This document shows, piece by piece, positions 8,843-16,907 of a stretch of DNA of 64,000 nt (positions are counted from its first letter, which is position 1; each line of letters starts with the position of its first letter). Source of the DNA: Methylobacterium haplocladii (lineage in GTDB: Bacteria > Pseudomonadota > Alphaproteobacteria > Rhizobiales > Beijerinckiaceae); NCBI RefSeq assembly GCF_007992175.1, contig NZ_BJZT01000006.1, forward strand, positions 1-64,000. The letters are read 5' to 3'. The position numbers were made by a program, and so were the translations under genes. Under the pieces are notes generated by a model that was not told where the DNA came from, did no database searches, and saw only the letters and a program-made list of their open reading frames with translations.

Positions 8843-9418
8843 TCACAAAGCCCGCCGTCCCCGCGCAACCGCCCGCGCAAGGCTCGCCGCCACCTGCGCC
8901 TCGGATCTGCGAAAACTCTCGGCATCCGGAGTGGCGATGGTGATGCTGACGCTCACCGGGCGCTCAGTGGCCGAGGCGACGCCGAGGCGGCCGTCGCTGC
9001 CGCGTTTCAGCGGGAGAATCGCCTCCGGGCCGGCCTCGCCCATCAGGCCGGTACCGCCCTGCATCGGGAAGTATGTCGGCGCGGCCACGATGCCGCCGCT
9101 GGCGAACGGCCGGACCCGGCCGGCGGCGATGACGCCGCCGCGGGCGAAGGCGCTGGTTTCGGCGCTGTCCGAAGCGCCGAGCAGGCTCTTGACGAGACTC
9201 GTGATTCCCTTGCGCACCGGGCCCAGAGCTGCCTTCAGCGCCAGGCCCGACAGCTTGGTGGCGAGCGTGCCGAGCACTCCATCGAGCTGGCGCCCGGCAT
9301 TGAGGTTGGCGGTGAGCGCGCTCGACAGGCTCTGCCCGAATTTCTTGGCGAGCAGGTCGAGGGTTTCGAGCTGTTTGGCGCGGTCGGCGATCGTACGGTC
9401 GGGATCGGTCGTCGCCAT
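8843..9418 (-). CDS. Short tail tape-measure protein (g11-type)
   Basis: 191 residues, short as in GTAs whose tails are short compared with siphophages. The N-terminal half is helical (LETLDLLAKKFGQSLSSAL). The C-terminal half has the conserved tape-measure ending GLMGEAGPEAILPLKRGSDG near residues 120-140. It sets tail length and is probably extruded before DNA. The start has GAGG 5 bases upstream; the gene lies 7 bases after the chaperone frame ends. Confidence 0.93.
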   Translation of the reverse strand: MATTDPDRTIADRAKQLETLDLLAKKFGQSLSSALTANLNAGRQLDGVLGTLATKLSGLALKAALGPVRKGITSLVKSLLGASDSAETSAFARGGVIAAGRVRPFASGGIVAAPTYFPMQGGTGLMGEAGPEAILPLKRGSDGRLGVASATERPVSVSITIATPDAESFRRSEAQVAASLARAVARGRRAL

Positions 9419-9425
9419 AGGGGCC

Positions 9426-9623
9426 TCACAAATCCGGGAATGCGGCGAGCAGGCGGTCGAGATCGCTGCGACCGGCGGCGGGAGCGGCTCTCAGCCCGGC
9501 CGCAGCGGCGAGTTCGCGCGGTGTCGCGGCCCAGAAGGTGGCGGGCGTCCAGCGGAGCGCATGAAGCCCCAGGGCCAGCGCATCGTCCCACGGAAAGGCG
9601 AAGGTCTTGGCCTCCGCGCTCAA
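9426..9623 (-). CDS. Tail assembly chaperone, DUF2376/TAC-type (g10.1-type)
   Basis: About 65 residues containing FPWDDALALGLHALRWTPATF-like and TPRELAAAAGL segments typical of the Rcc01693/TAC family. The reading frame has no in-frame ATG or GTG close to the domain. The only plausible initiator is a TTG at 9623 that overlaps the stop of the preceding gene as TTGA, with GGAGGG almost abutting it. Translation by coupling or by ribosomal frameshifting from the upstream gene is therefore likely; tail chaperones are often made by frameshifting. Function: aids tail tube and tape-measure assembly. Confidence 0.8.
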   Translation of the reverse strand: MSAEAKTFAFPWDDALALGLHALRWTPATFWAATPRELAAAAGLRAAPAAGRSDLDRLLAAFPDL

Positions 9624-9967
9624 GCCCTCCGTGGCACCCGAGGGTCCGGTGGCGGTTCCGCCTCGCCGAAGGCCGCGACGAGGGCCTCGCCCACGGCCGC
9701 GGCCACGGCAGCGAAATCGCCGGCCAGCGGCAGGCGCGCCACCGCCGCGTCGTCGAGATCGTGACCGCCGCCGCGCAGCGCCGCACCGAGCAGCACGATG
9801 ACGTCGCGGGCCGACGGCCGACCGCCCGAAAACCGCTCGGCGAGGCCGACGACGTCGCCGGCCCTCAGCGTGTCCTCGAGTTCGGCCAGCGCACCGAGGG
9901 TAAGGCAGAGCGTATAGTGCTCGCCCCCGAAGCTGAGCGGCACCTCGCCGCGTCTGCGGTTGGCCAT
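9620..9967 (-). CDS. GTA family tail protein/chaperone partner (g10-type)
   Basis: 115 residues starting MANRRRGEVPLSFGGEHYTL, matching the 'gene transfer agent family protein' g10 pattern (GALAELEDTL, LLGAALRGGG). It probably acts with the overlapping downstream frame as the N-terminal partner of a tail assembly chaperone pair. It lies 44 bases after the tail tube gene. Its last codons overlap the next frame by four bases (TTGA). Confidence 0.88.
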   Translation of the reverse strand: MANRRRGEVPLSFGGEHYTLCLTLGALAELEDTLRAGDVVGLAERFSGGRPSARDVIVLLGAALRGGGHDLDDAAVARLPLAGDFAAVAAAVGEALVAAFGEAEPPPDPRVPRRA

Positions 9968-10011
9968 GGTGTCGGGTCTCCGGATGGGAGGTCAGGGTAC
10001 AGTCGCCGAGA

Positions 10012-10422
10012 TCAGAGCGCCGTGAAGCCGAGCGGACCGGCGGAATCCAGCGCCATGTCGTAGGTGACCTCGCCGGCATGGTCGCCGCGGTATTCGAGGC
10101 TCGTGATCTGAAACAGGCCTTCGATGATGCCGAAGGACGGCACCACGATTTGGTAGCTGTCGATCACCCCGTCGAAGAAGCTTTGGCGCAATCGCGCGTC
10201 GGAGGCCTCGTCGCGGAAAACCCCGGCCCCGGAGACCGAGGCGCGCCGCACGCCGGCTCCGGCCAGCAGCTCGCGCCAGCGCCCGGCGGAATCGGCGTTG
10301 GTGACGTCCACCGCCTCCGCATTGAAGGCGATCTGCCGGGCGCGGAGCCCGGCCACCGCCGTGAATCCGCCGGCACCGTTGCCGGCCCGGACGAGCAAGT
10401 CCTTGCCTTTCTGGGCGGTCAT
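10012..10422 (-). CDS. Major tail (tube) protein, TP901-1 family (g9-type)
   Basis: 136 residues starting MTAQKGKDLLVRAG. The pattern FNAEAVDVTNADSAGRWREL is characteristic of TP901-1-type major tail proteins in GTAs. It forms the stacked hexameric rings of the tail tube. A GGAG site precedes the ATG. The 147-base gap upstream (10423-10569) is unusually large for this operon and holds a repeat. Confidence 0.95.
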   Translation of the reverse strand: MTAQKGKDLLVRAGNGAGGFTAVAGLRARQIAFNAEAVDVTNADSAGRWRELLAGAGVRRASVSGAGVFRDEASDARLRQSFFDGVIDSYQIVVPSFGIIEGLFQITSLEYRGDHAGEVTYDMALDSAGPLGFTAL

Positions 10423-10482
10423 GATGAAGGCTCCAGGATCTCATAGTATGGATCGGCAGATATATTGACGTTTTACGTTTCT

Positions 10483-10563
10483 TCATTGCGGTCTCAGCGA
10501 GACAACCCAGTAAAATATCCAGACTATACCCTGGTTTGCTTCGCTGCGCTCGCAATGACGGAG
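10483..10563. repeat. Interspersed inverted repeat, family B (degenerate copy)
   Basis: Ends in TTGCTTCGCTGCGCTCGCAA followed by TGACGG, the same sequence (one base changed) as the right arm of the longer palindrome at 41730-41823. The left arm (CATTGCGGTCTCAGCGAG) is only partly preserved. The copy sits in the gap between the tail tube and tail terminator genes; the flanking bases (about 10440-10490) are AT-rich compared with the rest of the cluster. Confidence 0.75.
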
Positions 10564-10569
10564 GTGGGC

Positions 10570-10983
10570 TCAGCCCCCGACGACTTCGGTAACCGCCTTC
10601 AACGTGAGCGTCGCCTGCGTCTCGCCGCTGCGCGCGTCGCGATGCGCGGCGATCGACTCGACGCGCAGCGTGATCAGGGCGTGGCCGCTGAGCGTCAGGG
10701 CGGCATCGTCGAGGAGGGCGGCGATCCGCTCCGTGGCGTCGAGGGCGCTGCGGGTCGAGCGGGGTCTTCCGAAGATGACGAGCGCGAGCGTGTGGAGATG
10801 ACGCCGCGCGCCGTCGACGGAATCGTCGCGGGCCTCGCCGTTGCCAAAGACGGCGTAGACCGGGACAGCGGTAGCCGGCGGTTCGTCGTAGAGCCGCACG
10901 GCGCCGCCCATCGATGCGGCGAGGCCGGCATCGCCACGGAGCCGGCCGAGGATGGCGGCGCGCATCGCCAGGAGGGGGCTCAT
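10570..10983 (-). CDS. Tail terminator, DUF3168 (g8-type)
   Basis: 137 residues, DUF3168: MSPLLAMRAAILGRLRGD at the N-terminus, then a VYDEPP-like turn and ALVIFGRPRST. It caps the tail tube at the head-proximal end. Its ATG overlaps the stop of the head-closure gene by four bases (ATGA), so the two are translationally coupled. Confidence 0.92.
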   Translation of the reverse strand: MSPLLAMRAAILGRLRGDAGLAASMGGAVRLYDEPPATAVPVYAVFGNGEARDDSVDGARRHLHTLALVIFGRPRSTRSALDATERIAALLDDAALTLSGHALITLRVESIAAHRDARSGETQATLTLKAVTEVVGG

Positions 10984-11321
10984 GCGACATCCTCCGACAG
11001 GAGTTCCTCGACCGCGCAGACGAGCTCGCGGCAGCGTCCGTCAGGGTCGCCGGCCGAGCGGATCGCGAAGCGGCGCGGGCCGGCCGACAGAAGCATCTCG
11101 GACGTGACACCCGGTCGCCAGCGCAGACTGACGCGGTGCGTGGCGATCGCCTCACTCCGGCCGTTCCGCACGCGCTCGGCGGTGCCGGCGCGCGCCATCA
11201 CCCCCCAGACCACGGGCCCGGCGACGTAGCGGCGGAGTTGCCCGCCGAAGCCGTCGGGCTCGTCTACCGGTGTTTCGAGCACGAAGCGGCGCCGCCGCGC
11301 GCCGATGGGCGCATGGGTCAT
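10980..11321 (-). CDS. Head closure (stopper) protein (g7-type)
   Basis: 113 residues; head-tail adaptor family with a basic N-terminus, FVLETPVDEPDGFGG, and a WGVMAR strand typical of phage head closure proteins. It seals the connector after DNA packaging and joins the tail. Coupled by ATGA overlap to the tail terminator gene. The ATG at 11321 is chosen because the frame upstream runs through the g6-type gene. Confidence 0.88.
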   Translation of the reverse strand: MTHAPIGARRRRFVLETPVDEPDGFGGQLRRYVAGPVVWGVMARAGTAERVRNGRSEAIATHRVSLRWRPGVTSEMLLSAGPRRFAIRSAGDPDGRCRELVCAVEELLSEDVA

Positions 11322-11353
11322 CGCAGGTCTCCGATTTTTCAAGAGTTGGGCGT

Positions 11354-11926
11354 TCAGAGCCGCATCAGGCGATGTGGCGCGAGCAGACCGGCTACGGCGG
11401 GCGGCGACGCGAGGAGACCAGCCGGCACGCCGTCGCCCCGGTTCTCGAACCAGTCGGCCACGATCATGCGGATCGCCTGGGCGAGCGGGGCCGGCACCGG
11501 CGGGCCGTCGCCGCCGCAACCGGTCGTGACCTCGATCAGCGCGGCCTTGCGCATCAGCAGCGGCACGCCCGGATCGACCAGCAGGCAGGGCGCCTCCCAC
11601 GGGTCGGGGCCGGGCCGCAGCAAGGCGGTGTCGATCTCCGCCACGATCCCGTCGGCACCGACGAGGCCCACCCGCGTCACCGCGACGAGGGGGCTCAGCG
11701 GCAGCGGCACGACACCATCCGACGGCCAAGCCGTGAGCATCAGCCGGAAGCGGGCCGGTCTCACGAAACGGCGCGTCGCCGCCTCGACGCTCGCGCGGGC
11801 CGCCGCGACGAGCCCTTCGATCAGGGCATCCTCCCCGTGCTCGTCCCCGTCGAGCCGCAGGTAGCCGCGCATCTCCGAGAGGCTCACCGGCTCGACGCCG
11901 AGATCCGCGACGCGTATCGGGGTCAT
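11354..11926 (-). CDS. Head-tail connector (adaptor) protein (g6-type)
   Basis: 190 residues. N-terminal VSLSEMRGYLRLDGDEHGEDAL and ALIEGLVAAARASVEAATRR match the gp6/phiE125-gp8 connector family, a helical ring protein under the portal. It starts the tail-side half of the cluster. In canonical GTAs the capsid gene lies directly upstream, whereas here two plus-strand protease genes and a repeat intervene (11927-13826), so it may rely on read-through or its own promoter. Confidence 0.9.
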   Translation of the reverse strand: MTPIRVADLGVEPVSLSEMRGYLRLDGDEHGEDALIEGLVAAARASVEAATRRFVRPARFRLMLTAWPSDGVVPLPLSPLVAVTRVGLVGADGIVAEIDTALLRPGPDPWEAPCLLVDPGVPLLMRKAALIEVTTGCGGDGPPVPAPLAQAIRMIVADWFENRGDGVPAGLLASPPAVAGLLAPHRLMRL

Positions 11927-11994
11927 GCTTCACCTCTCGCTCGGGTTTTTCGGATGTTGCGCAGGCCGCGGGACGGCGCTTCGACCCTCTCGCG

Positions 11995-12048
11995 CCCTCA
12001 TCCTGAGGTCCCGGAGCGCAGCGGAGGCCTCGAAGGAGGGCTCCAGGG
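11995..12048. repeat. Interspersed repeat, family C
   Basis: Segment reading CTCATCCTGAGGT…GCGGAGGCCTCGAAGG. The same motifs (CCTCAGGATGAGG, GCGGGCCTCGAAGG) recur in inverted order at 38561-38663. It occupies the non-coding space between the connector gene and the first trypsin-like protease gene. I see no gene between 11927 and 12112. Confidence 0.65.
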
Positions 12049-12112
12049 TTCGCGCGGCCGGCTGGAGACTTCCGTCGAGGCTCCGCTTCGCCGCGCACTT
12101 CGAGACGAAGCC

Positions 12113-12850
12113 GTGGGTCGGCGGCTCCGGCTCGGCGGCCTCGCCCTGTGTGCTGTCGTCGCGTCAGCCGTCCCCGCCTCGGCCATCGTCGGCGGCCGTG
12201 AGGCACCCGACTCCGCCGAGGCACGCTCGGCCGTGATGGTTCTGACCTCGAAGGGCGGGGCCTGCTCGGGCGTCGTGGTGGCGCGCGATGTCGTGCTCAC
12301 CGCCGGACATTGCGTGGCGGGCGTTCCGGAGAACCGCATCCATTTCCAAGACGAGACCGGCAAGCTCGTTCTGATGGAGGTCGCGGCCCGGGCGGTGCAT
12401 CCCGGGTACGAGGCCGATGCGATCCGGGCGCGCACCCGCTCCATCGACCTCGCCCTGCTGCGCTCCGCCGAGCCGCTGCCGTCCCGGTTCGAGATCGCCA
12501 CGCTGAGCGAGGCCATGCCGGGCGCCGGTACGGCTCTGACGCTCGGCGGCTACGGCGCGGCACGGAGCAACGACTACCGCTCGGCCGGCCGCTTCCGGAT
12601 CGCGAGCCTGCCGGTGGTCGAACCCCACGGCCCCAGCCGCATCCTGGTCTGGCTGCAGGCGGCCAAGGCCGGCGGCTGCAACGGCGATTCCGGCGGACCG
12701 ATTTCGGACGACACCGGCGTGCTGGCCCTCGCCGCCTGGGTGAAGAGCGTCTGCGGCGGCCTCACCCAGGGCATCCTGCTCGGACCCCAGCGCAGCTGGA
12801 TCGACAGGACACTCGGCGGCTGGGGCACCGCCGCACGCTGGACCCGCTGA
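12113..12850 (+). CDS. Secreted trypsin-like serine protease (S1 family)
   Basis: 245 residues from a GTG at 12113. Signal peptide of about 24 residues ending PASA, directly followed by IVGG, the classic mature N-terminus of chymotrypsin-family enzymes, implying it is active once the signal is removed. Catalytic triad: H66 (TAGHC), D112 (DLALL), S193 (GDSGGP). Cys51/Cys67 would form the His-loop disulfide. It lies on the strand opposite to the GTA genes, between connector and capsid, followed by a second S1 protease. It probably acts in the periplasm or outside the cell. The link to GTA biology is unknown. The frame is open upstream, so the start is less certain than the end. Confidence 0.9.
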   Translation: MGRRLRLGGLALCAVVASAVPASAIVGGREAPDSAEARSAVMVLTSKGGACSGVVVARDVVLTAGHCVAGVPENRIHFQDETGKLVLMEVAARAVHPGYEADAIRARTRSIDLALLRSAEPLPSRFEIATLSEAMPGAGTALTLGGYGAARSNDYRSAGRFRIASLPVVEPHGPSRILVWLQAAKAGGCNGDSGGPISDDTGVLALAAWVKSVCGGLTQGILLGPQRSWIDRTLGGWGTAARWTR

Positions 12851-12951
12851 ACCGCGACGCCCCGCTGGCTATGGAACCACAGCTTGGCCGGGGCATTGGC
12901 ATCAGTTAGCTTGGGGCTCGACAGATTCGAGGCGCACCGGGCGCTGGAGAC

Positions 12952-13815
12952 ATGACCATGGTCGCAGGTCCCGTCCGTGCCGCGCTGGCTGGCGCCCTTT
13001 TCGGATTCGTTCCCCTCTCAGCCCAAGCTGTCGTGCAGGGGCAGGTCAGCCGTGATCCCGATGGCCTGCGCGCCTCGGTGGTGCGCATCGAGAGCACCTC
13101 CGGCGAGATCTGCTCCGGGACCCTGATCGCCCAGGACCTGGTGCTCACCGCCGCCCACTGCGTCCAGCACAATGCCGGCTACAGCGTCGTGGTGGTCGAT
13201 CCCTCGTTCCGGCAGCGGCGGATCTCGGCGGTGGCGGCCTCGACCCATCCCGATTTCGTGCCCGGCACCTCGCCGGAAGACCAGCCCGGCATCGACTTGG
13301 CGATGCTCAAGCTCGCCCAGCCCGTCGGCCCGGGCTTCCGTCCGCTGAACCCGAGTGGCGGTGGCAGCATCGACACCGGCGAGGGCGTCGACATCGCCGG
13401 CTTCGGCGTGGTGGCCGAGAACAGGCGCACCACCGCACGGACCCTGCGCACGGCACGGCTCGTCTCGATCGGTTCCCTGCAGGTCGCCAACCGCGTCACC
13501 GTGGTCACCGACGCGCAGCGTCTGGCCGAAACCGCCGGCGCCGGCGCCTGCCTCGGCGATTCCGGCGGCCCGATCCTGCGCAACGGCCAAATGGTCGGCG
13601 TGGTGAGCTGGTCGAGCGGGGCCATGCGCCAGGACAAGCGCGCCCGCACCGCCTGCGGCGGCTTTACGGCCGTGACGCCCACGGGGGAGCACGCGAGCTG
13701 GATCACCTCGCGCGCCTCCCAGCTCGAGGCGATGAGCGCCGGTCAGGCGATGAGCCAGACCGGCGCCCGTCCGGTCGAGTGGGTGGCCAAGCCCGGCCGC
13801 CGCCGCACGCGCTGA
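12952..13815 (+). CDS. Second secreted trypsin-like serine protease (S1 family)
   Basis: 287 residues with a signal peptide of about 26 residues (…PLSAQA). Triad: H69 (TAAHC), D115 (DLAML), S204 (GDSGGP). It differs clearly in sequence from the protease just upstream and lacks the IVGG mature end, having a 30-40 residue linker instead and a basic Arg-rich tail (GRRRTR). An ATG at 12958 is an equally good start. Same strand as the upstream protease, 101 bases apart, so probably co-transcribed. It ends 11 bases before the capsid gene ends on the other strand, so transcripts converge here. Confidence 0.92.
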   Translation: MTMVAGPVRAALAGALFGFVPLSAQAVVQGQVSRDPDGLRASVVRIESTSGEICSGTLIAQDLVLTAAHCVQHNAGYSVVVVDPSFRQRRISAVAASTHPDFVPGTSPEDQPGIDLAMLKLAQPVGPGFRPLNPSGGGSIDTGEGVDIAGFGVVAENRRTTARTLRTARLVSIGSLQVANRVTVVTDAQRLAETAGAGACLGDSGGPILRNGQMVGVVSWSSGAMRQDKRARTACGGFTAVTPTGEHASWITSRASQLEAMSAGQAMSQTGARPVEWVAKPGRRRTR

Positions 13816-13826
13816 CCCGTCTTGGG

Positions 13827-15098
13827 TCAGGCGAACTTCAACAGCTTGATCGCGTCGAAGTCCTGCACGCCGCCGCCGACGCGCTTGGTGGTGTAGAACA
13901 GCACGTAGGGTTTGGCGGAATAGGGGTCGCGCAGCGTGCGCAGCCCCATGCGGTCGACCACGAGATAGCCGCGCTTGAAGTCGCCGAAGGCGATGGAGAG
14001 GCTGCCCGAGCCGATATCGGGCATCGCCTCCGCCTCGGCGACCGGAAATCCCATCAACGTTGCGGCGCCACCGGCGCTGGCGGGCGGCTGCCAGAGGTAA
14101 TTGCCGTCGGCGTCCTTGAACTTGCGGATCGTGCTCTGCACGCGCCGGTTCATGACGAAGGTCGCATTCTGGCGATAGCCGGCACGCAGCCCGTAGATCA
14201 GGTCGAACAGAATGTCGGCCGGGTTGCTGACCGGAAAGGCCGAGGCCGTGCCGGTGGCCACGATCCCGATCTTGCCGGGCGCCCAGGCCGAGTTGGCCAC
14301 CGTGTCGTAGGCCAGAAACCCCTTGGGCCGGCCGATACCGTTGCCGGTGACGAAGGCGACGCTCTCCTGCTCGGCAAAGACGTCCTCGACCTCCGCCGAA
14401 AGCCAGGCGTCGATGTCGACCACCGCATCGTCGAGCAGCGTCTGCGTCGCCGCCGGCATGGCGTAGAGCTCCATCGCCGGAAAGCTCAGTTCGAGCAGTG
14501 CCGGCGCATCGGTCTGCGGCCGCGCCGCGGTCTCGGCGACCCAGCCCGAGGCGGGCCCCGTAGGCGAGAACGCCCGCTTGTACAGCCCCCCGGAGATCGC
14601 CTGGACGGTCGCCAGCGCGCGGATCGGCGAGATCTGGGCGAGGCGGCGCAGCACCTCCCGCTCGATGTTCGTCGGTACGAGATAGCCACCATCCGGCCCG
14701 GATCCGGCCGACAGCGCCTTTTCCTCCAGCCGTTTCAGGCCGGCGCTCTCGCCGGCGCGAACGTAGAGATTGAACGCCGCCTTGTGCTCGGCGCCGACAC
14801 CATCACGCGGACCGCTCTCGAAGCCGGCCATCGGCGGACGGGCACGGTCGAGGCTGATCCGGTCTAGCCGGGTGCGCGCCTGATCGAGCGCCGCGTCGAT
14901 GCGCGCCAGCTTCTCCTCCGTCACCACGTCTGTGGTGAGCCGGCTCTCGATCTGCCCGAGCCGTGTGTCGTTGGTCTCCTTGAAGGCCTCGAAGGCCCGC
15001 GAAAAATCGTCGAGTGCCGCATCGACCGCGCCGCTGGCGGCCTTGTTCTCGGTGACGGGGAAGGCGGATTTGGTCTCGATGGCGGTGTGTGCGGTCAT
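13827..15098 (-). CDS. HK97-family major capsid protein (g5-type)
   Basis: 423 residues. The N-terminal ~120 residues are a helical, charged delta/scaffold domain that the prohead protease should remove. The HK97 fold follows, with GSGPDGGYLVPTNIEREVL, PALLELSFPAMELYAMPA, FVTGNGIGRPKGFL and VMNRRVQSTIRKFKD segments. It forms the capsid shell. Start coupled to the prohead protease stop by ATGA overlap. No frameshift or stop interrupts it. Confidence 0.96.
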   Translation of the reverse strand: MTAHTAIETKSAFPVTENKAASGAVDAALDDFSRAFEAFKETNDTRLGQIESRLTTDVVTEEKLARIDAALDQARTRLDRISLDRARPPMAGFESGPRDGVGAEHKAAFNLYVRAGESAGLKRLEEKALSAGSGPDGGYLVPTNIEREVLRRLAQISPIRALATVQAISGGLYKRAFSPTGPASGWVAETAARPQTDAPALLELSFPAMELYAMPAATQTLLDDAVVDIDAWLSAEVEDVFAEQESVAFVTGNGIGRPKGFLAYDTVANSAWAPGKIGIVATGTASAFPVSNPADILFDLIYGLRAGYRQNATFVMNRRVQSTIRKFKDADGNYLWQPPASAGGAATLMGFPVAEAEAMPDIGSGSLSIAFGDFKRGYLVVDRMGLRTLRDPYSAKPYVLFYTTKRVGGGVQDFDAIKLLKFA

Positions 15099-15640
15099 GG
15101 CTGTCCTCGGGTGTTGAAGGAAAAGATCGACGAAGGCGCGCATCCCCTCGCCCTGCTTGCGGGGAAAGGGGATCGCATCGCGGGGCACCGCATCCGCCGC
15201 GCCTGGGCGTGGAGGTTCGCGGCGAGGCTCGCCGATGCCCGGGCCAGCACCCGCGCGCCGGGCTGCAGCGGAAAGGTCACCAGCGAGACCTCCCAGAGGT
15301 CGACGGCGACGAGCCGGCGGCCACCGCGTGCCGGCACGGCCTTGACCACGCGAAACCCGATGGAGAGTCCGTCGAGCCCTCCCTCGCGCATCAGCGCCTC
15401 GACCTCGCGGGCCCGTTGCACCGCGAGGTTCAGCCGCCCCTCGACACGCAAGCCACGAGAATCCTCGGCAAGCGCGTGCCAGCGCCCGATCGGCTCGGCC
15501 GGATCGTGCTGCCACAGCATCCGCACGCCCCCTGCGCCGCGACGGGCGAGGCTGGCCGCGAAGGCACCCGGCAGAACCGTGTCGCGCCCGAGATCGGGCA
15601 CGCCGAAGACGCTGGCGTAGCCGGCAAAATGGCCATCCAT
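15095..15640 (-). CDS. HK97-family prohead protease (g4-type)
   Basis: 181 residues; peptidase S78 that matures the capsid by removing scaffold. Starts MDGHFAGYASVFGVPDLG, conserved for the family, with GAGG 8 bases upstream. Catalytic His in WQHD (H45) and Ser in GLSIGF (S93). The C-terminal 40-odd residues beyond the domain are Arg/Pro/Ser-rich, and part of them is encoded by a REP-like palindrome (15141-15174), so the tail looks like a later extension rather than conserved protein. Overlaps the capsid gene by four bases. Confidence 0.93.
   Translation of the reverse strand: MDGHFAGYASVFGVPDLGRDTVLPGAFAASLARRGAGGVRMLWQHDPAEPIGRWHALAEDSRGLRVEGRLNLAVQRAREVEALMREGGLDGLSIGFRVVKAVPARGGRRLVAVDLWEVSLVTFPLQPGARVLARASASLAANLHAQARRMRCPAMRSPFPASRARGCAPSSIFSFNTRGQP
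15141..15174. repeat. REP-like palindrome inside the prohead protease 3' end
   Basis: CATCCCCTCGCCCTGCTTGC followed by GGGGAAAGGGGATC: arms ATCCCC…GGGGAT around a GC-rich centre. Closely similar sequences occur in intergenic space at 16881-16907 and 40437-40469. Here it is read as codons of the protease C-terminus. Confidence 0.75.
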
Positions 15641-15705
15641 TCGGACACCTCTGATGAAGGAATTGCGGGCTCCGCCCCGCATCCGCGATGCGCCCTCGCG
15701 CAGCC

Positions 15706-16863
15706 TCAGGCCCCCGGCACCTCCGCCGGATAACCGACCGCCTCGCGCTTCTCGGACACCGCCAGAAACTCCGCAGCCTGGACCCGGCGCCACAGCGACT
15801 CGCGCTCCAGGGCCAGCGCTTCGATGGCGTCGAGATCCGGCTCCAGCCGGGCCGGGCCGAAGACTGGTTCCAGCCAGGCGGCGAGGGAGTCGGCGGTGCG
15901 GCGCACCAGCGGCACGATGGTCTGGCGGTAGAAGGCGCGGTTGGCCTCGGCGTAGTTGGCGTGGGTGTTGTCGCCCGGCAGCCCCAGCAGCAGCGGGGGC
16001 ACCCCGAAGGCCAGGGCGATCTCGCGGGCGGCGGACGCCTTGGCCTCCACGAAATCCATTTCCTTCGGCGAAAGCGCGAGGGGCCGCCAGTCGAGGCCGC
16101 CGTCGAGCACGAGCGGCCGGCCGGCATTGCCCGCGCCTTGGTAGTTCGTCTCCAGTTCGCTCTTGAGGCGGGCAAACTGCGCGTCGCTCAAGGCGGCGCC
16201 CGTCGATGGCGCGAAAACCAGCGCGCCGGAGGGGCGGGCGGCGTTGTCGAGCAGCGCCTTGTGCCAGGCGCCGGCGGCGTTGTGGATGTCGAGGGAGATG
16301 GCAGCCGCCTCCATCGGCGAGAGGCCGTAATGGTCGTCGACCGGATTGAACTGGGCGAGGTGCAGGATCGGGGGCACCGTCCCCGTCTGCTCGTAGCGGA
16401 TCGTACGGCCGCCGGCGGTGTAGTCGTAGGCGCCGACCCAGCCATCCGGGCCGGCCACGGCCCGCATCCGGTCGGGACGCAGGCAGAACAGCTCGCGAGG
16501 CATGCCGTCGAGGCTGACCGCTTCGACGTAGGCATTCCCCGAGACCATCAGGTGCCCGTAGACCCCTTCGAGAAACCGCGTGCCGCCCTCGCGCAGGTTC
16601 GGCCGGGTGAGCAAAGCGATCAGCGGATGGTCGTCGTCGGCCCCGGCCAGCGTCAACGGCAGCGCGGCCGCCGCCTCGGCGACGAGGCGCACGCTGCGGT
16701 GGGCGACGGCGTTGCGGGCATAGCCCTCGCGGGCGAAGGCCACGGGTTCCCGCGCCGACCAGACCGGCCGGCCCTCGCCGTAAAAGGTCACCGTTGTGGG
16801 CGCGGCCTTCGTCGCCGGGGCATAGCCGGCGGCGCGGGCGAGGCGGGTGATGAGGTTGGGCAT
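15706..16863 (-). CDS. HK97-family portal protein (g3-type)
   Basis: 385 residues. Typical portal features: AVAHRSVRLVAEAAAALPL near residue 55, HPLIALLTRPN, GNAYVEAV, LSPMEAAAISL, ASAAREIALAFGVPPLLLGLPGD and NRAFYRQTIVPL. Twelve copies form the DNA entry ring. It lies 91 bases downstream of the large terminase gene, the gap holding a repeat. The 65-base gap after it contains no g3.5-like gene. Confidence 0.96.
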   Translation of the reverse strand: MPNLITRLARAAGYAPATKAAPTTVTFYGEGRPVWSAREPVAFAREGYARNAVAHRSVRLVAEAAAALPLTLAGADDDHPLIALLTRPNLREGGTRFLEGVYGHLMVSGNAYVEAVSLDGMPRELFCLRPDRMRAVAGPDGWVGAYDYTAGGRTIRYEQTGTVPPILHLAQFNPVDDHYGLSPMEAAAISLDIHNAAGAWHKALLDNAARPSGALVFAPSTGAALSDAQFARLKSELETNYQGAGNAGRPLVLDGGLDWRPLALSPKEMDFVEAKASAAREIALAFGVPPLLLGLPGDNTHANYAEANRAFYRQTIVPLVRRTADSLAAWLEPVFGPARLEPDLDAIEALALERESLWRRVQAAEFLAVSEKREAVGYPAEVPGA

Positions 16864-16880
16864 GGGGGCTCCGATAGGTT

Positions 16881-16907
16881 CCCTCCTCCCCGCTTGCGGG
16901 GAGAGGG
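16881..16907. repeat. REP-like palindrome, CCCGCTTGCGGGG type
   Basis: CCCTCCTCCCCGCTTGCGGG followed by GAGAGGG, an inverted repeat between the large terminase and portal genes, of the same type as 15141-15174 and 40437-40469. The rest of the 91-base gap is GC-rich filler with no gene. Confidence 0.7.

Noticed and set aside
15657..16166. Plus-strand frames opposite the portal/prohead protease junction
   Set aside because: Arg/Pro/Ala-rich shadow frames without ribosome sites.
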